Origin: Rhodobacter sp.
Lineage (GTDB): Bacteria > Pseudomonadota > Alphaproteobacteria > Rhodobacterales > Rhodobacteraceae
Assembly (NCBI GenBank): GCA_030065095.1
Contig: JASJDP010000016.1
Span: 248,001-312,000 of the forward strand
Length of the DNA: 64,000 nt
Direction: 5' to 3'
Position 1 is the stretch's first letter. The number at the start of each line of letters is the position of its first letter. Shown here piece by piece: positions 16,137 through 24,821 of the stretch. The position numbers and the translations under genes are program-made. Under the pieces are notes generated by a model, which made no database searches, was not told the DNA's origin, and saw nothing but the letters and a program-made list of their open reading frames with translations.

Positions 16137-16589
16137 ATGGTGAGAAACGACGACATAAACGACCGGATATTGCGGGAACTTTCCCGCGACGGGCGGATCA
16201 GCAATCTTGAACTGGCCGACCGGGTGGGCCTGTCGCCGTCTGCCTGTCTGCGGCGGGTGCAGGAACTGGAGCGCGCCGGCGTCATCAAAGGGTACCGCGC
16301 GGTGCTCGACCGGGCCGCTCTGGGCGTCGGGTTCGTGGCCTATGTCACGGTTGGCCTGAACGACCATACCAAGGCCAGCCAAGAGGCGTTCGAGCGGTCG
16401 ATATCCCGGTCGCCGGAGGTGATCGAATGCCACAACATCACCGGGTCGGTCGAATACCTTCTGCGGGTCGAGGCTGCCGATCTTGCCGCCTACAAGGTGT
16501 TTCATACCGATGTTCTGGGGACGTTGCCGCAGGTCGCGGCGATCACGTCCTATGTGGTGATGGGCTCGCCGAAGGACGGTCGCGCTTAG
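16137..16589 (+). CDS. Lrp/AsnC-family transcriptional regulator
   Basis: A 150-residue regulator. The N-terminal winged helix-turn-helix (ILRELSRDGRISNLELADR, then GLSPSACLRRVQELE) is followed by the RAM ligand-binding domain, with a VIECHNITGSVEYLLRV segment typical of the family. It faces the LysE-type exporter and almost certainly controls it in response to an amino acid. The ATG lies inside the probable operator, which suggests autoregulation. There is little room for a classical ribosome site, so translation may be weak. Confidence 0.9.
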   Translation: MVRNDDINDRILRELSRDGRISNLELADRVGLSPSACLRRVQELERAGVIKGYRAVLDRAALGVGFVAYVTVGLNDHTKASQEAFERSISRSPEVIECHNITGSVEYLLRVEAADLAAYKVFHTDVLGTLPQVAAITSYVVMGSPKDGRA

Positions 16590-16924
16590 AACGCTATGCT
16601 TAGCGAGCAAACCGCACCATAGGTTCATTGCCCTGAAGTGGATGTCCGAAAACCAACCGCCGGAGGAGAGCCGATTTGCCAGCGTCGCGTATCTGATAAG
16701 GGTCGTTCGGACTTCGCCGGGATAAACCGAACCGCTCACAGGTCCGGACCGCCTCTGCGCGGGCCGGCGATGACGCGTCTCATCACGCGACAGGCAGCGT
16801 CCGCTCCGCGCCAAGCCGGTAGACTGCGGTTCTCTCAAGGTTGATCCCGTTCCAAGCCAACGCGGCCGGCCGGCTCCCAGAATTCGCTTTCAACTGCAGG
16901 GAATAACCTTCTAAGCTCTCGCCC
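16590..16924. other. Intergenic region without a recognisable gene
   Basis: About 335 bases between the Lrp regulator and the TerB-DnaJ gene. A possible 68-codon frame from 16638 has an Arg/Pro-rich composition typical of chance frames in GC-rich DNA and no ribosome site. I see no RNA gene and no strong hairpin. Confidence 0.4.
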
Positions 16925-17605
16925 ATGTCAATCTGGACACGCATTGCCAACGCCATATCCGCCCTCGCCAGCGGCGAGGGGCTGAGCGCTGTCTTCGACC
17001 GGCTGCGCGCGCCGCCCGAACGCTCCATCGCCTTCACCATTGCCGTCATCGCGCTGGGTGCGAAGATGGCCAAGGCGGACGGCCGCGTGACCCGGGACGA
17101 GGTCACCGCCTTTCGCGAGGTCTTCACCATCCCGCCCGACGCCGAGAAAGACGCCGCACGCGTCTTCAACCTCGCCCGGCAGGACGTGGCGGGGTTCGAG
17201 GACTACGCCACGCGGGTCAGCGCCATGTTCGGCGAAGACCGCAGCGTGCTCTGCGATCTGATGGAGGGGCTTTTTCACATCGCCGTCGCCGATGGCGACT
17301 ATCACCCGGCCGAGGACGATTTCCTGGCCCGTGTCGCCGGGATCTTCGGTCTCGAAGACCGCCAGTTCCGCCGCCTGCGCGCCCGTTTCGTCGCCGATGC
17401 GGTGCCGGATCCCTATGACGTTCTCGGCGTCACGCCCGACATGCCGCTCGAGGACATCCGCCGGGCGTGGCGCGACCAGGTGCGTGAAAACCACCCCGAC
17501 CGCCTGGTCGCCCGCGGTCTGCCGGAAGAAGCGGTGAAGATGGCCGAATCCCGCCTTGCCGCGCTGAACCACGCCTGGGACGAGATCAGCAAAGAAGCGG
17601 CGTGA
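16925..17605 (+). CDS. TerB-like/DnaJ-domain co-chaperone (DjlA-like)
   Basis: A 226-residue protein. Residues ~30-140 form an all-helical TerB-type (DUF1332-like) domain with the acidic motif KADGRVTRDE and its repeat VADGDYHPAEDD. The last ~65 residues are a J domain (DPYDVLGVTPDMPLEDIRR) with the essential HPD in ENHPDRL. DjlA proteins share this architecture and stimulate DnaK ATPase. Unlike E. coli DjlA there is no clear N-terminal membrane anchor, so it may be cytosolic. It is coupled to the next gene through a TGATG overlap. Confidence 0.85.
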   Translation: MSIWTRIANAISALASGEGLSAVFDRLRAPPERSIAFTIAVIALGAKMAKADGRVTRDEVTAFREVFTIPPDAEKDAARVFNLARQDVAGFEDYATRVSAMFGEDRSVLCDLMEGLFHIAVADGDYHPAEDDFLARVAGIFGLEDRQFRRLRARFVADAVPDPYDVLGVTPDMPLEDIRRAWRDQVRENHPDRLVARGLPEEAVKMAESRLAALNHAWDEISKEAA

Positions 17606-18636
17606 TGCGCATCGCCACCTACAATGTCGAGTGGTTCACCAACCTCTTCGACGACAAGGACCGTTTGCTGGAGGACAACGGCTGGTCCGGCCGCCAGGAC
17701 GTCACCCGTGCCGATCAGCTCGCCGCGTTGGGCATCGTCTTCACCGCGCTCGACGCCGATGCGATCCTGATCGTCGAGGCGCCGGACACCAGCCGCAGCC
17801 AGCACCGGTCGACCGTCAAGGCGCTGGAAAACTTCGCCGCCCGCTGCGAGTTGCGCACCAGCCGCGCGCTGATTGGCTTTGCCAATGGCACCCAGCAAGA
17901 GCTCGCCCTGCTCTATGACCCCGATGTGATGACCGCCAGGCACGATCCGATGGGCGACCCCACCGGCAAGCACGGCGCCTGGGACGCGCCGCGGTTCGAC
18001 GGCACTTTCCGGCTCGATCTCGACACCGACGCCACGCCCGAGTCCGTCTCCTTCTCGAAGCCTCCGCTCGAGGTCCGATTGGAAACCGCCAAGGGCGACA
18101 TTCTGCGGCTGATCGGCGTGCACGTGAAATCGAAGGCGCCGCACGGCGCGGACACGCCCGAAGAGATCATGCGCGTGGCCATCGAAAACCGCCGCAAGCA
18201 ACTTGCGCAATGCATCTGGCTGCGCCAGCGGATCGACGGGCATCTGGACGCGGGCGAGAACCTGATCGTGCTGGGGGATTTCAACGACGGGCCGGGACTC
18301 GACGAATACGAAAAGCTCTTCGGCCGGTCGGGGATCGAGATCGTCATGGGGGAGAATGGTCCGCACCGGCTCTATGATCCGCATGCCCGCATGGCGCTGA
18401 CCCAGCGCATCGGCGCCATGCCGGCCACGGCCCGGTTCTATATCCACGAGGAAAAACGCTATCTGCAGGCGCTTTTGGACTATGTCATGGTTTCGCCCGC
18501 GCTGCGGCCGAAGGCCGGCACCTGGCGCATCTGGCACCCGTTCGACGACCCGGTCTGCTACCGCACGCCCGAGTTGCGCGAAGCCTTGCTTACCGCCTCC
18601 GATCACTTTCCGGTCAGCGTCGATCTGACGCTCTGA
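17605..18636 (+). CDS. Endonuclease/exonuclease/phosphatase-family protein
   Basis: A 343-residue protein of the EEP (DNase I-like) superfamily. The expected metal and catalytic motifs appear in order: TYNVEWF at the N-terminus, VHVKSKA in the middle, LGDFND, a DYVMVSP segment and a C-terminal SDHFPV. These enzymes cleave phosphodiesters in nucleic acids, lipids or other substrates. No signal peptide is evident. The start ATG overlaps the DnaJ-like stop by one base. The substrate is unknown. Confidence 0.8.
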   Translation: MRIATYNVEWFTNLFDDKDRLLEDNGWSGRQDVTRADQLAALGIVFTALDADAILIVEAPDTSRSQHRSTVKALENFAARCELRTSRALIGFANGTQQELALLYDPDVMTARHDPMGDPTGKHGAWDAPRFDGTFRLDLDTDATPESVSFSKPPLEVRLETAKGDILRLIGVHVKSKAPHGADTPEEIMRVAIENRRKQLAQCIWLRQRIDGHLDAGENLIVLGDFNDGPGLDEYEKLFGRSGIEIVMGENGPHRLYDPHARMALTQRIGAMPATARFYIHEEKRYLQALLDYVMVSPALRPKAGTWRIWHPFDDPVCYRTPELREALLTASDHFPVSVDLTL

Positions 18637-18673
18637 CCTTATAATCCACCGCGAAATCTGCTATATTGATTTT

Positions 18674-18967
18674 ATGAAAAGGATTGCAGCCTACGCGCTC
18701 TGCGCCAGCCTCGCCGCCACGCCGCTTGCCGCTCAGGACGCCGACAGCGACCTCCAAGAGGGGATGGATCTGCTTTCGGAAGGCACCAAGCTGTTGCTTC
18801 GCGGCCTGCTGGGCGAGATCGAACCGGCGTTGCGTGAGCTTGAAGACGCGCTGCGGGACATGAACGCCTATCACCCGCCCGAAGTGCTGCCCAACGGCGA
18901 CATCATCATCCGCCGCAAGACGCCGCGGCCGGTGCCGCCGGGCGAGAACGGTGAAATCGAACTCTGA
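18674..18967 (+). CDS. Small exported protein, unknown function
   Basis: A 97-residue protein with a clear signal peptide (AAYALCASLAATPLAAQ, cleavage after the Ala before Gln). The short mature part is acidic and mostly helical, with a Pro-rich tail containing the motif LPNGDIIIRRK. Such proteins are widespread in Rhodobacterales and are often mis-annotated as ATPases; no nucleotide-binding motif is present. The AT-rich spacer upstream contains TATAAT- and TATATT-like hexamers, so it could have its own promoter. Confidence 0.6.
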   Translation: MKRIAAYALCASLAATPLAAQDADSDLQEGMDLLSEGTKLLLRGLLGEIEPALRELEDALRDMNAYHPPEVLPNGDIIIRRKTPRPVPPGENGEIEL

Positions 18968-19165
18968 TCGAGAAGGTTCGTTTGGGCTGCGATTTTGTGC
19001 GATCGCGGGCGAAGCCGTAAAGAGAGGCTCTTATTCACTTGAGGACGCCGATGGCCTTGAGCGGTCGTTTGCATCCGATCCCCTGGCGCGGCTTGTCCCA
19101 CGATCGGCGGCGACCGCTCCGGGCCAAAGCCGCAAGAGCGCGGTTCCGCAAAGAGCCAGCCGTTT

Positions 19166-19720
19166 CTATGCGCCGCAGTCCCCCACGAGTTGTTCGTACC
19201 GCTGCACGATCCAGCCCGGTGCATCCTCGGGGATCTGTTCGTCGATGCTGTCGCGGGTACGCTCGAAAATCTTGGCGGTGCGCGACTCGTCGATCATCGC
19301 GAGGCCGTCCGAGACCACGACGCGGTCATAGACCACGAAGGCCACAGCAACGAGCAACAGGCCCCGAAGCACGCCGAAGAAGAACCCCAATCCCTGGTCG
19401 AGACCGCCAAGGGCAGAGCGCTGCACGAGTGTCGAGAACAGCGGCGTGAACAGCGACACGACCACCAGCGCAACCGCGAACACGGCGGCAAACGCGGCGA
19501 TGATGCTCAACTCGCAGCTATCCTTGAGATAATCGCCGACCACCGGGATTTCCTTGACCAGCGGTTCCGCGCTGGCGGCGAAGACGAAAGCGAGGATGGC
19601 GGCGGCGACCCAGCCGAGGATGGCCATGCCTTCACGCACGAAACCGCGGGAATAGGCCAGGATGGCCGAGATGATGATCACTGCCGCAACGATCCCGTCG
19701 ACGATCGTGAAGCCTTCCAT
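19166..19720 (-). CDS. cvpA: CvpA-family inner-membrane protein
   Basis: A 184-residue protein with four hydrophobic helices in the first ~115 residues (VDGIVAAVIIISAILAYSRG at the start) and a soluble C-terminal tail, the standard CvpA layout. It also has the FTPLFSTLVQRSALGGLDQ loop conserved in the family. CvpA is needed for colicin V production in E. coli and is linked to envelope stress elsewhere; its molecular function is unclear. It follows radA by 23 bases on the same strand and is very likely in the same operon. Confidence 0.85.
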   Translation of the reverse strand: MEGFTIVDGIVAAVIIISAILAYSRGFVREGMAILGWVAAAILAFVFAASAEPLVKEIPVVGDYLKDSCELSIIAAFAAVFAVALVVVSLFTPLFSTLVQRSALGGLDQGLGFFFGVLRGLLLVAVAFVVYDRVVVSDGLAMIDESRTAKIFERTRDSIDEQIPEDAPGWIVQRYEQLVGDCGA

Positions 19721-19743
19721 TTGCTCGCTCCTGGGCGGGTCTT

Positions 19744-21105
19744 TCAGCCCGCTCCGAAAATCTCTCCCACGACCTGGGTCAGGTCGCGCATGGGCCTCAG
19801 GGTCAGTGCCGACCCGCCTGTCTTGCTCCGTTCCGGAGCGATTGCGCTGGAAAAACCAAGTTTTCCTGCCTCTTTCAACCGGTTTTCTGTCTGTCCCACC
19901 GGCCTTAACGCCCCTGATAGGCTAATCTCGCCGAAAACGACAGTGTGCGGGTCGAGGGATGCGTCTTCGCGGGCGGAAAGTAGCGCCGTGGCCACAGCGA
20001 GATCGGCGGCCGGTTCGGCGATCTTCAGCCCGCCGGCGACGTTGAGATAGACGTCCAGCCCGGCAAACGGGATGCCGCAGCGGGCCTCGAGCACGGCGAG
20101 GATCATCGCCAGCCGCCCGCCGTCCCAGCCGACGACGGTGCGGCGCGGCTGGCTGTGCGGCGTGGGGGCGACGAGCGCCTGGAACTCGACGAGAACGGGC
20201 CGTGTCCCCTCGATCCCGGCGAAGACGACAGAGCCCGGGGCAGGGGTGTCGCGTTCGCTCAGGAACAGGGCGGAGGGGTTGCTGACCTGCTGCAATCCCT
20301 GGCCCGTCATCTCGAAGACGCCGATTTCGTCAGCGGGGCCAAAGCGGTTTTTCACGGCGCGCAGGATACGGAACTGATGGCCGCGCTCGCCCTCGAAATA
20401 GAGCACGGTGTCGACCATGTGCTCGACCACGCGCGGCCCGGCAATCTGGCCTTCCTTGGTGACGTGGCCCACCAGGATCACGGCGGTGCCGCGCCGCTTG
20501 GCGAACTGGGTCAGTTCATGGGCGGCGGCGCGCACCTGAGAGACGGAACCGGGGGCGCTGTCGACCGTGTCGGACCACATGGTCTGAATCGAGTCGATGA
20601 CGGCGAGGTCGGGTTTCTCGGTCTCCAGCGTGGTGAGGATGTCGCGCAGGGCGGTCGCGGTGGCGAGCTTGACCGGCGCGTCGGACAGCCCCAGACGCTG
20701 GGCGCGCATACGCACCTGGGCTGACGCCTCCTCGCCAGAAACATACAACGATGTCAGTCGTTTGCGGGCAAAACCTGCAGCAGCTTGCAAGAGCAGCGTG
20801 GACTTGCCGATCCCAGGGTCGCCGCCGACGAGGATGGCGGACGCGGGCACCAGACCGCCGCCGAGGACGCGGTCGAGTTCCTCGATCCCGGACCCGGTGC
20901 GGGGCGGCGGGGCATCTTCATGCGCCAGGTCGGTCAGCTGCAGCCTTGCACCCCGGGTTGCGCCGAGGGTTTTCTTTTCAGGTCCGGTACTTAGCGGAGT
21001 TTCTTCAACGATGGTGTTCCACTCGCCGCAGGCTTCGCAGCGGCCGGACCATTTCGACGTGACGTTGCCGCAGGCGGTGCAGGCAAAGGTAAGGGATCTC
21101 GGCAT
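19744..21105 (-). CDS. radA: DNA repair protein RadA
   Basis: A 453-residue RecA-like ATPase/helicase that promotes branch migration in recombination. It has a C4 zinc finger at the N-terminus (CTACGNV then CEACGEW), Walker A GGDPGIGKST near residue 95, the RadA-specific KNRFGP motif, and a C-terminal Lon-protease-like domain with the PAADLAVA segment. Length and motifs are complete. It leads a radA-cvpA pair; in related genomes purF and an SDR follow, and here they appear only after an intervening block. Confidence 0.95.
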   Translation of the reverse strand: MPRSLTFACTACGNVTSKWSGRCEACGEWNTIVEETPLSTGPEKKTLGATRGARLQLTDLAHEDAPPPRTGSGIEELDRVLGGGLVPASAILVGGDPGIGKSTLLLQAAAGFARKRLTSLYVSGEEASAQVRMRAQRLGLSDAPVKLATATALRDILTTLETEKPDLAVIDSIQTMWSDTVDSAPGSVSQVRAAAHELTQFAKRRGTAVILVGHVTKEGQIAGPRVVEHMVDTVLYFEGERGHQFRILRAVKNRFGPADEIGVFEMTGQGLQQVSNPSALFLSERDTPAPGSVVFAGIEGTRPVLVEFQALVAPTPHSQPRRTVVGWDGGRLAMILAVLEARCGIPFAGLDVYLNVAGGLKIAEPAADLAVATALLSAREDASLDPHTVVFGEISLSGALRPVGQTENRLKEAGKLGFSSAIAPERSKTGGSALTLRPMRDLTQVVGEIFGAG

Positions 21106-21192
21106 GGGGCGTTAGTGCCCTTTGCGGGCGGCCGGCGCAAGGCACGGTGCAGGGCGGGCCAACGCCGGGCGGGCACCGGGGCAGAGCGTGCG

Positions 21193-21633
21193 CTAGGCCC
21201 GCCGCTTGCGGTCGGTCAGGATCGAGATCGCCAACGAGGCCAGGATACAGCCGGTGAAAAGATAGAGACCCCAGGCGGTTTCGACGGTGGCCAGCCCGAC
21301 GCCTTTGACCACAACGATGTAGAGCGCGATCAGGAAGACATCGGCCATGGCGAGCTTGCCGAGGATGTGAAGGGCCGGCAGCAGGCGGGGCGAGGCGAGG
21401 CGGAAGTGGATGAGCGCAAGGCCGATGGTCTTCAGATAGGGCGCGAAGAGGGCGAAGGCGGTGACGAGCAGCGCGAGGATCACGTCGGTATCCCACAAGG
21501 CTTGCAGGCCGGAGATGACGGAGATTTCGGAGAGACCGAATAACGGCAGAAGCCCGGCGCGCATCAGCGGCGCGAACCAGGCGATGGGGAAAAGAACCAG
21601 CAGGGTGAGATTGGCATAGCGAAGAAGGCTCAT
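21193..21633 (-). CDS. PqiA-like (paraquat-inducible protein A) membrane protein
   Basis: A 146-residue protein with four hydrophobic segments, matching one half of the two-module PqiA/YebS family (conserved LHILGKLAMADVFLIALYIV segment). PqiA partners with MCE-domain proteins in lipid transfer across the envelope, but no MCE protein is encoded nearby. The start is the ATG at 21633; the in-frame codons before it lie in the region between genes. Single-module versions are common in alphaproteobacteria. Confidence 0.75.
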   Translation of the reverse strand: MSLLRYANLTLLVLFPIAWFAPLMRAGLLPLFGLSEISVISGLQALWDTDVILALLVTAFALFAPYLKTIGLALIHFRLASPRLLPALHILGKLAMADVFLIALYIVVVKGVGLATVETAWGLYLFTGCILASLAISILTDRKRRA

Positions 21634-21694
21634 GTGCCGCGAGTTGGCGGCTTGGGGCCCGCTTGTCAATCGGTTCAGGTCACCGCGCCCGCCG

Positions 21695-22501
21695 TCAATG
21701 CCCGGTCACGCGCGGCGGCGGCGTCCCCTGTTTCTTCTGCATGGGCACGACCGTGCTTTCCGGGAATTCCAGCGCATAGCCGATCCTGGGCAGGATTTCC
21801 TGCAGGTCCGCATCCAGGCGTCGAAGCTGGGCATGGTTCTGACGTTCTTCCGATTCGACGTCTTCCAGCCAGCGTTTCAGTTCGTCGCAGGTACGCCGTG
21901 CGGCGCCGAGCAGATCGGCGTAGCGTGCCGCCTCTTCCTGGCGCTGGGTCAGAAAGGCGCGGGCACGGACAACGCTGTCATCGGAATAGACCTGCGCAAG
22001 ATCGCGCGCGATATAGCTCATCTGTGCCGAGATCTCGAGAATTTCGGGTTCGAGATGACCCAGATCCGGATGCGCGCGCAAATGCTGCAGCCGTTCGCGT
22101 ACCGCGGCGAATTCGTCGGACAGGGTGAAGGCGCCGGACCGGTCCGTTGCATGCGCGGCGGAATAGGCGCGGACAATGTCCTGCATGTCGAGTGCGAAAT
22201 TGCGGTGCGAGTTCTCCAGCCGCAGAATACGCAGATTTGCGGGCATGAAGACGAGCAGGCAGGCGCAGAACAGGGTAAACAGGACCTGCACGATCGGCCC
22301 GGCGGCAGGCAGGGCCAACGGACCGAACCGCGCCTCGATCTCCAGCCACGGGATGATGCCGAGCATGGCAAGCAGCGTCAGCGCAAACGACGCCACGGCC
22401 AGCGCGCCAAGGACAAGGATCGCCGCGCGTTGTCCGTGCTCGACCAGTTCGCCCAAATCGCGCCGCGATTTTGCAGAGGCGTCCGCCTCGCCCGACTTCA
22501 T
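21695..22501 (-). CDS. Two-TM membrane protein with a helical C-terminal domain, unknown function
   Basis: About 268 residues. A short charged N-terminus is followed by two membrane helices (residues ~25-50 and ~68-90). A long helical region then runs to the end, with many heptad-like Leu/Glu/Arg positions (ERLQHLRAHPDLGHLEPEI onwards) and probably forms a coiled coil. The family is present in Rhodobacterales, where some entries carry a loose DNA-repair label that the sequence does not support. The ATG at 22501 has GGGGGAG upstream; a GTG at 22522 is a weaker option. Confidence 0.6.
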   Translation of the reverse strand: MKSGEADASAKSRRDLGELVEHGQRAAILVLGALAVASFALTLLAMLGIIPWLEIEARFGPLALPAAGPIVQVLFTLFCACLLVFMPANLRILRLENSHRNFALDMQDIVRAYSAAHATDRSGAFTLSDEFAAVRERLQHLRAHPDLGHLEPEILEISAQMSYIARDLAQVYSDDSVVRARAFLTQRQEEAARYADLLGAARRTCDELKRWLEDVESEERQNHAQLRRLDADLQEILPRIGYALEFPESTVVPMQKKQGTPPPRVTGH

Positions 22502-22967
22502 GGTGCGCTCCCCCACATCCACGGCAGCGAGTCTTCCATTTAAAGGGGCGCGATGGCAACAGCTTTTCTTATGGTTCCTTCATCGGAAACAATGGGTTAG
22601 GTTTGGTGGAATTGTTGCGTTCCGACAATCATACGGCTTCGGCCGACCGCTCGGCGGAGGGGGGATGCGATTCCACCGGTCCCGGGCAATCGGGATGTTT
22701 CACGGATTTCACCGGCTGTGGGTGCATCCGGGGCATTTGTTACATGCGCCTCTGAAAAAGTGAAATTCGTGACTCCAGCTTTTATATTTGGCGCAAATTC
22801 AAAATGTCTTTCTTTCATGATGGCTTAGCGCCATAAAGTGCATATTGCACTATGAATAAGTAAGATAGCTACTGCATGCATCTTTTTATTTTTCTTGTTT
22901 AAATTGAAATTGCGTTCCGCCTTTCCCAGTTATCGATTGCTAAAATACATGATGAGGAGGAAATGTA
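22502..22967. promoter_or_regulatory. AT-rich leader region with a short palindrome
   Basis: 466 bases upstream of two small + strand genes. The last ~220 bases (from about 22750) are strikingly A/T-rich compared with the rest of the window, suggesting acquired DNA. A palindrome AGTGCA-TAT-TGCACT lies at 22837-22851 and could bind a regulator. A TTGAAA at 22904-22909 has no well-spaced -10 partner. No gene is seen here. Confidence 0.45.
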
Positions 22968-23243
22968 ATGTCAACCGAAGTTGATGTTGGTTATTGGTGG
23001 GATTCTTACCTCGCCCCTGGACAGCAACAGACTTGGTGGCTGACATGGGCATTTGACTCAAGTCACTATGTGCATTTCGATGCGATGCCGAGATCGGACA
23101 ACTCGGAAGTTGAAGTAACCGCACAATGGGTCAAAAGAGACATCTATGGAAACGTGACGCGCTACGCCACGGTCAAGAACAGAAGCGCGACACAACCTGC
23201 GCTGTTCCAGTGGGTCTGCGTTCAGGCACCCAATAAGTGGTAG
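22968..23243 (+). CDS. Small orphan protein, Trp-rich beta-type
   Basis: A 91-residue protein I do not recognise. It is rich in Trp, Tyr and Ser/Thr (YWWDSYLAPGQQQTWWLTW) and alternates polar and hydrophobic residues, suggesting a small beta-sandwich or beta-barrel. No signal peptide. A very strong GAGGAGG precedes the ATG, so high expression is likely. Codon use is clearly lower in G+C than in the neighbours, matching the AT-rich leader and suggesting horizontal acquisition. It is followed 14 bases later by a second small gene with an equally strong ribosome site. Confidence 0.6.
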   Translation: MSTEVDVGYWWDSYLAPGQQQTWWLTWAFDSSHYVHFDAMPRSDNSEVEVTAQWVKRDIYGNVTRYATVKNRSATQPALFQWVCVQAPNKW

Positions 23244-23257
23244 GAGGACAATCTAAA

Positions 23258-23497
23258 ATGGAAGCGAGAGTTGTAATCGACCGCAAGGGTAAGATTGTAT
23301 CGGCAGTCTATCGGTCAAAGGCCGTTACGCCGGAACTCGAGGGCCGGCCCATGCCAAATATGGGTCCCGTGCCGGAGAAGGGCCAGACGGTCGTCGAACT
23401 GGCGGTGCCGGATGAGTATGCGCTTTATCCGGTCGTGGAGCTTGAAGAACGGCTCGCGGCGGATATCGAAACCAGGATGGCCAAGCGCGGAAAGTAA
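23258..23497 (+). CDS. Small orphan protein, partner of the preceding gene
   Basis: A 79-residue protein of unknown family. It begins with a beta-hairpin-like segment (EARVVIDRKGKIVSAVYR), has a Pro/Gly-rich middle (PMPNMGPVPEKGQ) and ends in an amphipathic helix (VVELEERLAADIETRMAK). The ATG at 23258 follows AGGAGG at 23242-23247. It is clearly paired with the upstream gene, and the two may form a small secreted, toxin-like or structural module, but nothing in the sequence proves this. Confidence 0.55.
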   Translation: MEARVVIDRKGKIVSAVYRSKAVTPELEGRPMPNMGPVPEKGQTVVELAVPDEYALYPVVELEERLAADIETRMAKRGK

Positions 23498-23983
23498 CAC
23501 GCCGGCGTGTTGTTCATAAAGCGGCGGCGGTCGTGCGGATGATCGCCGTCGCGAAAGATCAGGTCCGTTCTGCGAGGCCGTTGATCTCGCCTAGGGAGAG
23601 AGCTCGGCGTGCTTCAGGGACGGCCTGTGGTCCAAGCGGCATCGTCAGCAAGTTGACGTGCAACGAGCCGCGCCAGTTGACGGATCCAACAAAGGTTGCC
23701 GGGGCGCGAGCTGCGGTGTCGGGGGCGCGCGGAATCGAAAGGCGCCATCTCTTCGGGGATCCGCCCGAAACGTCGCTTCGCCGGTTTCGTGCGAGGACGG
23801 CTTGCCGAAACGTGCCGCATCGATCAAAGCCCCTGCCGAACCGGTGATGAACTGCGCAAGGTGGGCTTGCCCGAAGCGTTGGTTTCGCCCGCCGGGCCGG
23901 TCAGGCGGATCTTTCCCGCAATGGCCGCCGGGCAGGGAAGGATCGTTCGTGGCCGGAGCGGCTTGCCAGGCAACCCCCGGGGG
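23498..23983. other. Intergenic region with degraded coding DNA
   Basis: 486 bases with no intact gene. Several overlapping chance frames are open, but none has a ribosome site or a plausible protein. The one recognisable content is the mlaF-like remnant at about 23810-23926, annotated separately. Confidence 0.5.
23810..23926 (-). pseudogene. Remnant of an mlaF-like ABC ATPase 3' end, frameshifted
   Basis: Read on the minus strand, this stretch encodes AGKIRLTGPAGETNASGKP and then, after a one-base deletion near 23861, QFITGSAGALIDAAR. The intact MlaF C-terminus encoded at 25402 reads AGKIRWTGPVADMDASGDP and QFITGSAEGPIEAVR. The DNA also aligns base for base, with many matches such as the shared CCGGTGATGAA. 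The rest of the gene is missing, so this is a decayed partial copy. It lies in the same orientation as the intact gene, about 1.5 kb from it. Confidence 0.6.
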
Positions 23984-24409
23984 TCACTCCAATCCGGCGC
24001 TTGGCGACGGCGATACGAGCAGATGCGGTTCGACACCCTCGCCCAGCACCTTCCAGGTCGAGGCACCGTCCAGCAAGCGTATGGGCAGGTGCGCAATCCG
24101 CGCGGGATCGTCGATGTTGCGCATGTTGACCGCGCTCATGTCAGACCCGTCCGCACGCCGTTTCGTATGATGGTAATGCGTGACGCACCCGCATCTCGCA
24201 CAGTGAAAGAACTCCAACTCTCCTTTGCCACAGGTGTATGCATGCAAGCCACCTGCTGCGGACATCACGCGAATGGCCTTTCTCTGCTGGTAGGCCCACA
24301 ACGCTCCGTAGCGGCGGCAGATCGAGCAATTGCATCGGGTCAGTTTTCGGATCCGGCGCTGCATCTCGATGGTGACGGCACCGCAGTGACAGGAAGTCGT
24401 GTAGGGCAT
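23984..24409 (-). CDS. GFA-family (glutathione-dependent formaldehyde-activating fold) zinc protein
   Basis: A 141-residue protein with the zinc-binding Cys pattern of the GFA/CENP-V family: CHCGAV near the N-terminus, CNCSICRR, then HCARCGC. Gfa itself speeds formation of S-hydroxymethylglutathione, but most family members have unknown substrates. I chose the ATG at 24409, which has GGAGGGG just upstream; an ATG at 24421 overlaps that ribosome site. It sits in the accessory block between the mlaF remnant and the intact mlaF gene. Confidence 0.8.
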   Translation of the reverse strand: MPYTTSCHCGAVTIEMQRRIRKLTRCNCSICRRYGALWAYQQRKAIRVMSAAGGLHAYTCGKGELEFFHCARCGCVTHYHHTKRRADGSDMSAVNMRNIDDPARIAHLPIRLLDGASTWKVLGEGVEPHLLVSPSPSAGLE

Positions 24410-24464
24410 TGGCCCCTCCATCGCGCGATCGGCCTTGGTCGAGGGCGGGTGGGAAGGTCCCGCT

Positions 24465-24821
24465 TTATGGCGTCAGGCTTTCGCACTGTTCGATGAAACC
24501 GGCGAGGATCGCCTTGTCGACCGGCTTTCCCGGATAGACCTTGATGTGCTTGCTTGGCTTACCGGAACCCTTCAGCAGCCTGCGCGGGTCCGAAAGCTCG
24601 GAACTCCGCAGAAAGCCAAAGTTCACGTGGTTTTTCGAACCGAAAAGATAGATCACCGGAACGCCATGCGCATTGAAAAACACCGGAGCCCCGTATTGCA
24701 TACCCTCGGTCGCACCCGGCAGAGTGTGATGGATGAAGGCCCGCAGGTCTTCGAGAAGCGGAATCACGGCTTCGGCACGTTTGCGAATGTAGTCGTCTAT
24801 GCCCTTATGCCTGGGCGTCAT
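24465..24821 (-). CDS. DUF1801 (YdhG-like) protein
   Basis: A 118-residue cytosolic protein matching the DUF1801 fold: an N-terminal helix (IDDYIRKRAEAVIPLLEDLR), then a GATEGMQYGAPVFF segment and a YLFGSKNHVNFGFLR core. The family is related to iron-chaperone-like frataxin-fold proteins, and its function is uncertain. Its start overlaps the end of the SnoaL-like gene by 17 bases, suggesting they are co-transcribed. Confidence 0.75.
   Translation of the reverse strand: MTPRHKGIDDYIRKRAEAVIPLLEDLRAFIHHTLPGATEGMQYGAPVFFNAHGVPVIYLFGSKNHVNFGFLRSSELSDPRRLLKGSGKPSKHIKVYPGKPVDKAILAGFIEQCESLTP

Noticed and set aside
23533-23983. Several short overlapping frames on both strands
   Set aside because: No ribosome sites and Arg/Pro-rich products; the only meaningful content is the mlaF-like remnant.
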